DNA of 64,000 nt from an uncultured Lachnospiraceae bacterium (GTDB lineage: Bacteria; Bacillota; Clostridia; Lachnospirales; Lachnospiraceae). The position numbers and the translations under genes are program-made. Of the stretch, positions 16,462 through 24,284 are shown in pieces; the stretch's first letter is position 1, and every line of letters begins with the position of its first letter. The notes beneath the pieces were generated by a model. It saw nothing but the letters and a program-made list of their open reading frames with translations. It searched no databases and had not been told where the DNA came from. The DNA lies in NCBI GenBank assembly GCA_944381515.1, contig CALWLM010000021.1, forward strand, positions 27,045 to 91,044. Reading direction: 5' to 3'.

Positions 16462-17409
16462 ATGCAGAATACAGGCATACCTATTTATCTGATCAATGGT
16501 TTTCTGGAAGGCGGCAAAACCGAATTTATCCGCTTTACCATGCAGCAGGAGTACTTCAACGACGGCGAAAAAACTCTGCTCATCGTCTGCGAAGAAGGTG
16601 AAGAGGAATATGAGCCCGCTACGCTGGCCAAGCTCCACTCTGTAATGGTGACATTGGACAGTGAGAAAGATCTGACCCCCGAATTTCTTCGGGAAATGAA
16701 GAAAAAATATCGTCCAGACCGGGTTATTATCGAGTACAACGGCATGTGGCGCATGAGTACTCTGACGGAGATGAAGCTGCCGTTCGGTTATGAGTTGTAC
16801 CAGATCATCTCCATTTTTGATGCTTCCACCTTCCAGCTGTATCTAAACAACATGAAATCCCTGGTGGTGGATATGGTGTCGCTGGCCGACATGATTGTTT
16901 TCAACCGCTGTACCACCGATATGCCGCTGTCCATGTTTAAGCGGAGCATCCGGGCCGTCAACCGGGCCGGCGAGGTGATTTTCGAGGACGGTAAGGGCGA
17001 GCTGGTTCAGTTCGAGGAGGAGCTCCCCTACGACGTAAACGCTCCTATTATCGACATTGCCGAGGATGATTTCGGCATCTGGTACGTAGATGCGCTGGAT
17101 CATCCGGACCGCTACGATGGCAAAACGGTACGCTTCAAGGCGCGGACTCTGCGCACGCCGGCCTTCCCCAAGGGCAGCTTTCTGCCGGGCCGCAACGCCA
17201 TGACCTGCTGCGCCGACGATGTGGCCTTCATCGGCTTTCTGTGCTACTATGAACAGGCCAGCCAGATCAAGAGCCGTCAGTGGGTAACGGTCACCGCCAG
17301 ACTTCGCTGGCAGTACTGCGAGGCCTATCAGGACGAGGGGCCCGTACTGTACGCCGCCTCCGTGGAAGACGCCCAGCCGGCCAAAGAGGATCTGGTATAT
17401 TTTAATTAA
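16462..17409 (+). CDS. CobW-like GTPase fused to a YcgQ/DUF1980-like domain
   Basis: The protein has 315 residues. The N-terminal half is CobW-like but with a modified P-loop (GFLEGGKTEF) and no CxCC motif. The C-terminal third (about 195-315) reads VRFKARTLRTPAFPKGSFLPGRNAMTCCADDVAFIGFLCYYE in two stretches and ends in a beta-rich segment. This resembles the C-terminal domain of the TIGR03943/YcgQ family, which is paired with YcgR-type permeases in metal-related loci. Cys249-Cys250 could bind metal. It is co-transcribed with the His-rich CobW. The function is unproven; the fusion call is by eye. Confidence 0.75.
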   Translation: MQNTGIPIYLINGFLEGGKTEFIRFTMQQEYFNDGEKTLLIVCEEGEEEYEPATLAKLHSVMVTLDSEKDLTPEFLREMKKKYRPDRVIIEYNGMWRMSTLTEMKLPFGYELYQIISIFDASTFQLYLNNMKSLVVDMVSLADMIVFNRCTTDMPLSMFKRSIRAVNRAGEVIFEDGKGELVQFEEELPYDVNAPIIDIAEDDFGIWYVDALDHPDRYDGKTVRFKARTLRTPAFPKGSFLPGRNAMTCCADDVAFIGFLCYYEQASQIKSRQWVTVTARLRWQYCEAYQDEGPVLYAASVEDAQPAKEDLVYFN

Positions 17410-17463
17410 CCTTGGATTAACTCTTTCGGCGCCTGATTTCAAAAATATAACAGCCAAGATAAG

Positions 17464-17514
17464 AAAAGATACCGGCGCGTTCTACGTAATTTTACGTATG
17501 CGCCGGTATCTTTT
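17464..17514. terminator. Bidirectional intrinsic terminator after the CobW pair
   Basis: AAAAGATACCGGCGC (17464-17478) pairs with GCGCCGGTATCTTTT (17500-17514). An inner 7-bp stem, TACGTAA/TTACGTA, lies in the loop. A on one side and T on the other allow termination in both directions. Confidence 0.88.
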
Positions 17515-17567
17515 AACTTTAATTGTTTTTGATAACACTTTATATACTTGCCTGCGAAATAGCATTA

Positions 17568-17723
17568 TCACAGGCGATCGATCTGACCGGAGCAGATATC
17601 CTGAATATGTTCCTTTATCTTATCTTCCGGCCAATTCCACCATTTCATTTCCAGCAGTTTCGATATCACATCATCCGGAAACCGTCTGCGGATCGTTTGT
17701 GCGGGGATATACCCGATCTGCGT
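17568..17723 (-). pseudogene. C-terminal remnant of a xenobiotic/CatB-type acetyltransferase
   Basis: The minus-strand frame reads IPAQTIRRRFPDDVISK, then LLEMKWWNWPEDKIKEHI, and stops at 17568-17570. This matches the C-terminal helix region of hexapeptide-repeat CatB/Vat acetyltransferases; the KWWNW motif is diagnostic. The left-handed beta-helix catalytic part is absent. The fragment sits in the same frame as, and directly after, the stop of the Ntn-hydrolase gene, with no start codon of its own, so it looks like the edge of an old deletion. Confidence 0.7.
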
Positions 17724-18452
17724 TCATATCCTAATCTCTCCTTTCTCACAGGGCCTAAAAAACCTATATTTTTTGACTTCCTCGAAGTGATTATTTTCCG
17801 CATAATAAACGGTCTGCTCCTTTAAAGAGTAAACAAACGAAACTCTGGTAGCCCAGCGTCCCTCCTGCCTCACGCTTTGAAGGACCGAAAACGCGTCTTC
17901 AACCGTAAAGCAGTCCCCGTATTCCTTTAAAAGCCGCTCCGCCCTTTCATAACGATCATCCCCCGGCACGATAAATGGACGGGTGCTTTCCGGAGCAAGC
18001 AGAGAATAATTGGTCATTAACGAGTATCTCCCGGTATCTTCGCGGCTGCCCAAACCAGGTTCGATAATCAGGGTGCGTCCCCGGCAGTCGGACAGTACCG
18101 CCTGCATGGAGGCATCCGCCGCATAGACAATTTTCCTGGTCTTCAAAATTCGCAGTACGTCATCGAAGCAGAGCCGCGCCTGAATAAATTGTTCTGTCAG
18201 ATCGGCAATGGTCATGCAGGCATCGGCGTTCTCATATGCTCCGGCCGGATTTCCATGAACATATAACAGCGTTCCAACATTCCCATTCCGATTAACCCCA
18301 TGATAGGAATGACGCAGTCCATCCGAACGCAAAATACCGATGTAAAAACGATCTTCTTCTTTTATAATCCGATGATTCCATACGTCCAGGTCAATATCAA
18401 AATTGAAGCCGGTAACGATATTGTCACCCCGATAAACAAATCGAGTGCACAT
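17724..18452 (-). CDS. Ntn-hydrolase, choloylglycine-hydrolase/acyltransferase-like
   Basis: The protein has 242 residues, starting MCTRFVYRGDNIVTGFNFD. The Cys2 that becomes N-terminal after Met removal, followed by a TGFNFD segment, is the pattern of linear-amide C-N hydrolases (bile salt hydrolase, penicillin V acylase, and related). At 242 aa it is shorter than true bile salt hydrolases (about 320), so bile salt hydrolysis should not be assumed. AAGGAGAGG precedes the ATG at 18452. The stop is directly followed, in frame, by an acetyltransferase fragment, so the native C-terminus may have been altered. Confidence 0.7.
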   Translation of the reverse strand: MCTRFVYRGDNIVTGFNFDIDLDVWNHRIIKEEDRFYIGILRSDGLRHSYHGVNRNGNVGTLLYVHGNPAGAYENADACMTIADLTEQFIQARLCFDDVLRILKTRKIVYAADASMQAVLSDCRGRTLIIEPGLGSREDTGRYSLMTNYSLLAPESTRPFIVPGDDRYERAERLLKEYGDCFTVEDAFSVLQSVRQEGRWATRVSFVYSLKEQTVYYAENNHFEEVKKYRFFRPCEKGEIRI

Positions 18453-18550
18453 AAGCCTCTCCTTTCTTTCCTGCCATGTTTTTATATTGTACTGCCGCCG
18501 CATTCTTTTTTCTATCCACCGAATACTGCCGAACCAATCTGTATCTGTAC

Positions 18551-18576
18551 AAAAACAGGGGCTGCCATGCAGCCCC
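18551..18576 (-). terminator. Intrinsic terminator of the CD3324-type gene
   Basis: On the minus strand GGGGCTGC-ATG-GCAGCCCC is followed by TGTTTTTG, 7 nt after the stop of the small gene. Confidence 0.85.
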
Positions 18577-18582
18577 TGACGC

Positions 18583-18846
18583 TTATTTCTGATAAATAAT
18601 TTTCCGTATAGCATAAATGGACAGGCAGTATTTTTCGGCCAGATACTCCATAGACGCGCCATCCCGGTATTCCTGTATAATTTTACAGTTCCGCCGCTGT
18701 AACTCCTGCCGGTAACCGGATACCTCTCCCCAGCGTTTTTTCTGCTGCCGGTCGGCCGGGATATAAATATACGCCCCCTGCACATAACTTTGCAGTTCTT
18801 TGACCAGCGCGTCGGGAAGAAGATCTTTTGCATTGATATATTTCAT
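18583..18846 (-). CDS. CD3324-type small DNA-binding-like protein
   Basis: The protein has 87 residues, MKYINAKDLLPDALVKELQSYVQG onward, with an aromatic AYIYIPA segment and a C-terminal helix-turn-helix-like part (IIQEYRDGASMEYLAEKYCLSIYAIRKIIY). This matches small clostridial proteins named CD3324 family, distantly like Mor/C phage activators. GGAGGAGG lies before the ATG at 18846. The role is unknown. The leader contains competing inverted repeats (18880-18952). Confidence 0.75.
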   Translation of the reverse strand: MKYINAKDLLPDALVKELQSYVQGAYIYIPADRQQKKRWGEVSGYRQELQRRNCKIIQEYRDGASMEYLAEKYCLSIYAIRKIIYQK

Positions 18847-18879
18847 GCGAGCCTCCTCCTTGAAATTGATTTTCAAGCA

Positions 18880-18952
18880 GCAAAGCCAGCATATCTGTCT
18901 GCGACACCAATTACTCCATGCAAACGTCGCAATTCACTGGCTTTGCATGGAG
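18880..18952 (-). promoter_or_regulatory. Mutually exclusive hairpins in the leader of the CD3324-type gene
   Basis: CTCCATGCAAA (18914-18924) pairs with TTTGCATGGAG (18942-18952). GCAAAGCCAG (18880-18889) pairs with CTGGCTTTGC (18937-18946). Both need 18942-18946, so only one can form. A third hairpin, CTTGAAA/TTTCAAG, abuts the Shine-Dalgarno. The region resembles an attenuator or thermosensor-like switch, without a recognised family. Confidence 0.5.
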
Positions 18953-19062
18953 CCGCACTTCGTTAATTTTCGTCATGAATACCACTTCTTTCTGTTATAG
19001 ATGTTTTCATCATATCATGTAAAACCATATAACTCAACGATCTTTTTGTATGCTGCGGCAAG

Positions 19063-19091
19063 TGGAAACTCCGGCGGTTTTATGCTATACT
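19063..19091 (+). promoter_or_regulatory. Promoter of the MFS gene
   Basis: TGGAAA (19063-19068), a 17-nt spacer and TATACT (19086-19091) with a TG extension, about 34 nt before the ATG. Confidence 0.6.
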
Positions 19092-19124
19092 GGTCTAACA
19101 TTGCTTTCAAGATAGGATACTTTC

Positions 19125-20423
19125 ATGAATAATTTCAAACGCTACGTTATTTTATGGCTGAGTCAAAGCATGTCTCAGCTGGGCAGCTCCATGACGGCCT
19201 TCGCCCTGGTATTATGGACCTATGAACAGACCCATTCTGCTCTTTCCGTTTCCATTATGTCCTTCTGCAACTATCTGCCATATGTTTTGCTCAGTATAGC
19301 CGCCGGCAGTTTTATTGACGCCCACAGCAAAAAAGCCATTATGCTTGTTTCCGACAGCGCGGCGGCTGCGACCTCGCTGGTTCTTCTGTTTCTCCAGCAG
19401 GGACAGAGCCTCTCCACATGGCACATTTATCTCATAAACGCAGTTATCGGAATAACGACAGCCTTCCAGCAGCCGGCTTCCCAAATTGCAGCCGCCCGGC
19501 TTGTTCCCAGGGAAAAGCTGTCCAATGTCAGCGGTATGAATTCCTTCTCCAACAATCTGGTGCTGGTATTCAGTCCCATGCTTGCCTCCGTACTTTTCGC
19601 GGCAGGCGGCCTGTCTCTCATTTTGCTGATCGATCTGCTGAGCTTTGCGGCCGCTTTCTGCGTACTGCTGTTCTTCATACACATACCGGAACAGGTCCCG
19701 GCAGAAATAGCCGGCTCCCCCCTGGCAGGGTTCAAAACCGGCCTTCATTTTGTACTGGAAAAAAGAGGGCTCCTCTACATCATGCTGACATTGGCTCTGC
19801 TCAATTTCTTCTCCCGATTGACCTACGAAAACATCCTGTCTCCCATGATTCTGGCCAGAGGCAACGGAGACAGCATGGTCCTGGGAACGGTAAATGCCTT
19901 CATGGGCATAGGCGGCATTGCGGGCGGCCTGTTTGTCACCTTCAAAAAAGCCAGCAAAAAGAACGCCGACATGATTTATCGGGCTGCCGCCCTGTCCTTT
20001 TTATGCGGGGATTTGCTTATGGCAGTTGGAAATAATGTGTACTGGTGGTCTCTTGCCGCCTTCGCCGCCAGCTTTCCCATTCCCTTTATTATGGCCGGTC
20101 AGAATATGATCCTCTACAGAACCGTCCCGGAAAACATACAGGGAAGAGTATTTGCCGTGAGAAACGCTCTCCAATACAGCACCATACCCATCGGAATTCT
20201 CTCCGGCGGCCTTTTGGCCGACTACGTATTTGAGCCCTTCATCGCTTCCGGCACGGCTCCCGCCGTATTTCTGGGGAAAATCGTGGGAAACGGAGCCGGA
20301 AGCGGTATGGCTGCCATGTTTTTGTGTACGGGAGCCTGCGGCTTTCTCATGAGTATTGCAGCTCTTTTTAATCGGGAAATTCGAAAGCTCAATTTTTCCA
20401 CCGCAGCAGAAGAGCAGAGCTGA
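19125..20423 (+). CDS. MFS transporter, drug-efflux type
   Basis: The protein has 432 residues and about 12 membrane segments. The N-terminus reads RYVILWLSQSMSQLGSSMTAFALVLW, and the loop 2-3 motif is GSFIDAHSKKAIMLVSD. This is the pattern of the macrolide/multidrug-efflux branch of the major facilitator superfamily (MefA-like). The ribosome site is weak (AGATAGGA). The last 35 bases overlap the convergent P-type ATPase gene. The substrate is not known. Confidence 0.85.
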   Translation: MNNFKRYVILWLSQSMSQLGSSMTAFALVLWTYEQTHSALSVSIMSFCNYLPYVLLSIAAGSFIDAHSKKAIMLVSDSAAAATSLVLLFLQQGQSLSTWHIYLINAVIGITTAFQQPASQIAAARLVPREKLSNVSGMNSFSNNLVLVFSPMLASVLFAAGGLSLILLIDLLSFAAAFCVLLFFIHIPEQVPAEIAGSPLAGFKTGLHFVLEKRGLLYIMLTLALLNFFSRLTYENILSPMILARGNGDSMVLGTVNAFMGIGGIAGGLFVTFKKASKKNADMIYRAAALSFLCGDLLMAVGNNVYWWSLAAFAASFPIPFIMAGQNMILYRTVPENIQGRVFAVRNALQYSTIPIGILSGGLLADYVFEPFIASGTAPAVFLGKIVGNGAGSGMAAMFLCTGACGFLMSIAALFNREIRKLNFSTAAEEQS

Positions 20424-22257
20424 CAATCACCAGTACCGAACCGGCATTATGTACCAGAGCTCCCGTCACAGGATTCAGCACGTCCATGACAGCCAGAATA
20501 ATGGCGATCACATTCAGCGTCATGGAAAAAGTCAGGTTGCGGCGTATGGTGGCCATCATCCTCCTGGACAAACGCAGCAGATGAGGCAGGCGGCGGATTT
20601 CATCATTAACCAGAACAATGTCCGCCGCATCCACGGCAATATCGCTGCCTACTCCTCCCATGGCGATTCCCACATAGGCCTTTTTGAGCGCCGGCGCGTC
20701 GTTGATGCCATCTCCTATCATACAGATTTTCTGCCCCTGCTCCTCACCTTCGCCGATAAAGCGCAGCTTGTCCTCCGGCAGACAGCCGGCCCGATATACT
20801 TCAATTCCCAGCTCTCCGGCAATATGCCGGGCTGCATTTTCGTGATCGCCGGTCAAAAGCACCGGCGCGATTCCCAGTTCTTTAATCTGAGCGATCGTCC
20901 CCGCAGCCGTCTCTCTTACTGTGTCCTCCAGGGCAATAAAGCCTGCCAGTCTCCCGTCTGCGGCCAGCCAGATCACCGTGCTGCCTTCATCCAAAAAATG
21001 ACCGCCCTCCCGGAGCCGCTCCTCTTTCACTTCAATATTATGGTCCTGCAAAAGCTCCACATTGCCGGCCAAAATCTTATGCCCCTCCACCGAGGCTGAA
21101 ATGCCGCGGCCCGGAAGCATCTGAAAATCCTCCGCCTCCCCCGCCTGCCCCCAGGACTCTTCATAGCAGCGCACAATCGCCTTTCCCAACGGATGTTCTG
21201 ACCGTTTTTCCGCGCTGGCCGCATACCAGTAAAGCGTATGCGTATCTGCCTCCGTCTCTCCATCAAAACTTCGCACCGCCTTTACGCCGGGTCTACCATA
21301 GGTCAGCGTTCCGGTCTTATCAAAGGTAATCTGACAGACGTCGGCCAGCCGCTCCAGGGCATCGCCCTCCCGTACCAGGAATCCATACCGGGCAGCATTT
21401 CCAATGGCCGCCATAACAGCCGTAGGCGTGGCCAGTACCAGTGCACAGGGGCAAAATACCACCAGGATGGTCACTGCCCGAATCAAATCGCCTGTTGCAA
21501 ATCCTGTAATCACTGCGGCAGCCAGAGCAATTACCACAACCCAGGTGGCAAAACGATCCGCAAAACCGACTATCTTCGCTTTGCCGGCATCGGCCGACTG
21601 CACCAGGCGGACCATTCTCTGCAGCGAGCTGTCCTCTCCTACCTTGTCGGCTATCATATCAAAGGAGCCGAAGCGATTCACCGTACCGCTCATCACCTCG
21701 TCTCCTTCCTCTTTATCCACCGGCAGGGATTCTCCTGTCATCACCGACTGATCCACCGAGGTATGTCCGGAGCAGATATGACCGTCCACGGGAATCGTCT
21801 CCCCAGGCAGCACCCGCAGCACATCTCCCCGCATCACCGCTTCCGCCTGTATAATTTCCTCTCTCCCGTCTGTCAGGCGCCGGGCGCTCCTCGGCGTTAA
21901 ATGCACCAGCTTTTCAATGCCGGCTCTGGTCCGCCGTACTGTCAGCCCCTCCAGAAGCCCTCCCAACTGCATGATAAAAGCAACCTCACCCGCCGCAAAG
22001 TCTTCCCCGATCATCACCGAGGCAATAAGGGCGATGGACACCAGCACATCCGCCTTGATATCAAAGGCCGTCACCAGCCCTATTATGGCTTCCAGGATGA
22101 TCGGCGCTCCGCACAAAACAATCGCAACCCACGCCAGGTCAAAGGGCAGCGGCGAAAAGTGAAATATACTCCCCAGCAGAGATACAGCGGATACAAGCAG
22201 AAATATTACATCTCGCTTCATCCCTCCCCATTCCAGCAGCTCCTCCAGCTTTTTCAT
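20389..22257 (-). CDS. P1B-type heavy-metal-exporting ATPase
   Basis: The protein has 622 residues. There is no N-terminal metal-binding CxxC domain. TM6 carries the CPC motif (VVFCPCALVLATPTAV), and the phosphorylation loop is DKTGTLTYG, with an HP motif (EHPLGKAI) and GDGINDAPAL. The final helices read NPVTGALVHNAGSVLVIVSSALLL and lack the Tyr-Asn and Met-Ser-Ser signatures of CopA, so copper is not certain from the protein. Two CsoR-type operators at its promoter favour copper or a similar thiophilic metal. It exports metal from the cytoplasm. Confidence 0.9.
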   Translation of the reverse strand: MKKLEELLEWGGMKRDVIFLLVSAVSLLGSIFHFSPLPFDLAWVAIVLCGAPIILEAIIGLVTAFDIKADVLVSIALIASVMIGEDFAAGEVAFIMQLGGLLEGLTVRRTRAGIEKLVHLTPRSARRLTDGREEIIQAEAVMRGDVLRVLPGETIPVDGHICSGHTSVDQSVMTGESLPVDKEEGDEVMSGTVNRFGSFDMIADKVGEDSSLQRMVRLVQSADAGKAKIVGFADRFATWVVVIALAAAVITGFATGDLIRAVTILVVFCPCALVLATPTAVMAAIGNAARYGFLVREGDALERLADVCQITFDKTGTLTYGRPGVKAVRSFDGETEADTHTLYWYAASAEKRSEHPLGKAIVRCYEESWGQAGEAEDFQMLPGRGISASVEGHKILAGNVELLQDHNIEVKEERLREGGHFLDEGSTVIWLAADGRLAGFIALEDTVRETAAGTIAQIKELGIAPVLLTGDHENAARHIAGELGIEVYRAGCLPEDKLRFIGEGEEQGQKICMIGDGINDAPALKKAYVGIAMGGVGSDIAVDAADIVLVNDEIRRLPHLLRLSRRMMATIRRNLTFSMTLNVIAIILAVMDVLNPVTGALVHNAGSVLVIVSSALLLRWKN

Positions 22258-22342
22258 TCTCTTTTCCGTTCCTTTCCGAGCCTTTCTGATACAGGCCTTT
22301 TACTGATACATCATTTCTTGATAACTGCTGATGCAGACTTTT

Positions 22343-22385
22343 TATACCCCCATGGGTATAGTCCCATTATACCCACGGGGGTATA
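22343..22385. promoter_or_regulatory. Two CsoR-type operators at the metal ATPase promoter
   Basis: TATACCCCCATGGGTATA (22343-22360) and TATACCCACGGGGGTATA (22368-22385) are 18-bp near-palindromes of the G/C-tract type bound by CsoR/RcnR repressors. The second, read on the minus strand, differs from the first at one base. They are 25 bp centre to centre. Confidence 0.85.
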
Positions 22386-22395
22386 TGCTTGTCAA
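22366..22395 (-). promoter_or_regulatory. Promoter of the metal ATPase gene
   Basis: TTGACA (22390-22395), an 18-nt spacer and TATAAT (22366-22371) on the minus strand. One operator fills the spacer and the other covers the start region, so repressor binding would block polymerase. Confidence 0.85.
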
Positions 22396-22513
22396 GAATC
22401 CCCTTCTCCCTTTTCCATTCTATTTTTCTCATTTCGCTTTTGCTCCGCCTCATAAGGCCGCCCAGGCAGGATCAAAACACCTCATGAGAAATCGAAAAAA
22501 CGCCAAAAAAGTC

Positions 22514-22577
22514 TTGACCGATTGTTACTATCGGATATTATAATCGGTTACAGAAACTGGTAGATTCTATCGGATTA
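22514..22577 (+). promoter_or_regulatory. Promoter region of the broken alcohol dehydrogenase with repeated ATCGG motifs
   Basis: TTGACC (22514-22519), a 19-nt spacer and TATAAT (22539-22544). Within 60 bp the pentamer ATCGG occurs four times in both orientations, including two CTATCGGAT copies (22528-22536, 22567-22575), which suggests a regulator site around the promoter. Confidence 0.5.
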
Positions 22578-22652
22578 CAACAGAGGCTTTCAAGGCTTCT
22601 GCCGATTTAATCACTTGTCAACTGCTGCAAAACAAAAAAGGAGAATACGAAT

Positions 22653-23701
22653 ATGCAGGAATTTACTTTTACCCACCCCACAAAAGTCTATTTTGGCGAA
22701 GGAGCCGCCGCCAAGGCTTTAAAGCAGGAGCTTCCCGCCGTCGGCAAAACAATTCTGCTGGCCTATGGCGGAGGTTCCGTCAAAAAAAGCGGCGTATACG
22801 ATGAACTGAAAAATATCCTTTTACAGGCAGGCAAGGAGATTGTGGACTTTTCAGGGATTATGCCAAATCCCACCTATGCCAAGGTACAGGAAGGCGCCCG
22901 GCTGGCCAAGGAACGTCATGTGGATTTCATATTGGCGGTCGGAGGCGGCAGCGTCATCGACTGCTGCAAGGTCGTTTCCGTACAGGCTGCGGCCGAGGAG
23001 GACATCTGGCGCATGGAATACGAGCAGGGAAAATTCCCCACGACAGGTATCCCCATGGGCGCGGTTGTGACCGCCTCCGGTACGGGAGCCGAGATGAACT
23101 CCGGCACCGTTATTACGCATGAGGAAAAGCTGTGGAAAGGCCCGATCCTGGGCATCGCCCCTTCCTTGGAAACTCTGACCAGGATAATGTCTCCGACGAC
23201 GTGGCCCTGGCCATTATGAAAAATACCGTTGTAAATATGCGGCATCTGCTAAAGGATATCAACGATATGCAGGCCCGGGGCAATCTGATGTGGGACTCCG
23301 CCATGGCGGAAAACGGCGTTTTGAAGGTTGGCCGTCTGACAGATTTCCAGGCCCATCAAATCGAACACCAGCTGGGTGCTTATACAGACTGCAATCACGG
23401 ACAGGGACTGGCTGTAATTCATCCGGCATACTACCGTCACATTCTGAAAGATGCAGAAGAAAAATTCACCCGATTTGCCAAAACAGTTTTTGACAGAGAT
23501 ACGGCCGAGGAGGGTTTGGAGGCTCTCACCGCCTTTATCGAAGAATGCGGCCTGCCCACAAAGCTTGGCCAGCTGAAGTCAAAGGTTGAAATCACGCCCC
23601 AGCTGCTTCGTCAGGTGGCCGATACCTGCAATATTATCAAGTGCAATCCCAGAGAATTGAGCCGAGAGGAAATCTACAAAATCCTCTGCGAATGCCTGTA
23701 A
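22653..23701 (+). pseudogene. Iron-containing alcohol dehydrogenase, internally deleted and frameshifted
   Basis: The first frame (22653-23219) encodes the N-terminal half: HPTKVYFGEGAA, the NAD site VGGGSVIDCCKVV, and ASGTGAEMNSGTVITHEEKLWKGP. The second frame (DNVSDDVALAIMKN onward, to 23701) supplies the C-terminal helical domain with HQIEHQLGAYTDCNHGQGLAVIHP. Between KGP and DNVSDD, roughly 45-50 residues usually present are missing, including the part with the first Asp and His iron ligands, and the frame shifts. The enzyme cannot be active as encoded. GGAG precedes the ATG and the promoter looks intact. Confidence 0.88.
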
Positions 23702-23719
23702 AAAGAATGCCTGTAAAAA
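23690..23719. repeat. 15-bp perfect tandem duplication at the stop of the broken dehydrogenase
   Basis: GAATGCCTGTAAAAA occurs twice head to tail (23690-23704, 23705-23719); the first copy contains the TAA stop. Confidence 0.9.
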
Positions 23720-23743
23720 ATCCGCTCGCATGAAGAAATAAAC

Positions 23744-23805
23744 GGCGCGCCCTGCGTTCCAGAAAGATTGGAAATCCTCCAATCCCTCTGACCGCAGGGC
23801 GCGCC
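23744..23805. terminator. Large hairpin between convergent genes, possible terminator
   Basis: GGCGCGCCCTGCG (23744-23756) pairs with CGCAGGGCGCGCC (23793-23805). A nested GATTGGA/TCCAATC stem lies in the loop. T-runs are weak, so termination is likely but not certain. Confidence 0.55.
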
Positions 23806-23843
23806 TCCGTACAATTTATCCGTCTTAATATAGCTGCAATCAC

Positions 23844-24119
23844 TCATACCATATTTGCAAATCGTTCCACCGCCTTGGTAAAACTGGCGATGGTCTGGTC
23901 GGCATCTCCATGTTCAATCCCATCGCGGACACAGTGATTAATATGTCCCTCCAGGACTACCCGCCCCACCGAATGCAGGGCCGACTTGGCCGCGTTGATC
24001 TGCGCCAGAATATCCTCGCAGGGCACATCCTCGTCCACCATACGATCGATGGCCTGTACCTGACCGATAATTTTTTTCAGTCTGCGGTGAAGATTGTCCG
24101 CATCCATACACTGTCTCAC
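23844..24119 (-). CDS. CsoR/FrmR-family metal-sensing repressor
   Basis: The protein has 91 residues, core MDADNLHRRLKKIIGQVQAIDRMV, then VPCEDILAQINAAKSAL and VVLEGHINHCV. The Cys-His-Cys set (PCED, GHINHC) is that of copper-sensing CsoR. The start is placed at the GTG at 24119, 7 nt after AGGAGG; the ATG at 24107 is the alternative. The protein probably binds the two operators ahead of the P1B ATPase, 1.5 kb away, with the broken dehydrogenase in between. Confidence 0.9.
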   Translation of the reverse strand: MRQCMDADNLHRRLKKIIGQVQAIDRMVDEDVPCEDILAQINAAKSALHSVGRVVLEGHINHCVRDGIEHGDADQTIASFTKAVERFANMV

Positions 24120-24284
24120 TGCTCTACCTCCTGCTATCTGCCTGCCGCTTTCCTTTCTCCGGCTGCCGCCTTTTGTCTCTCTCATTATCGGCCAGTCCTG
24201 CTTTTTTGTCAAGACAACGCAGAGAGGGCGCCGCGCTTTTTACGCGTCGCCCTCCCACAGCCAACCATCCGGCCGCAGACATTT

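Noticed and set aside
15808..16638. 276-codon minus-strand frame rich in Met/Val/Leu opposite the poly-His region, looking like a membrane protein
   Set aside because: It is the reverse complement of the CATGAGCAT-type His codons; hydrophobicity is an artefact of that composition.
17724..18452. Calling the Ntn-hydrolase a bile salt hydrolase
   Set aside because: It has the N-terminal Cys but is about 80 residues shorter than known bile salt hydrolases and the defining substrate-pocket residues could not be verified.
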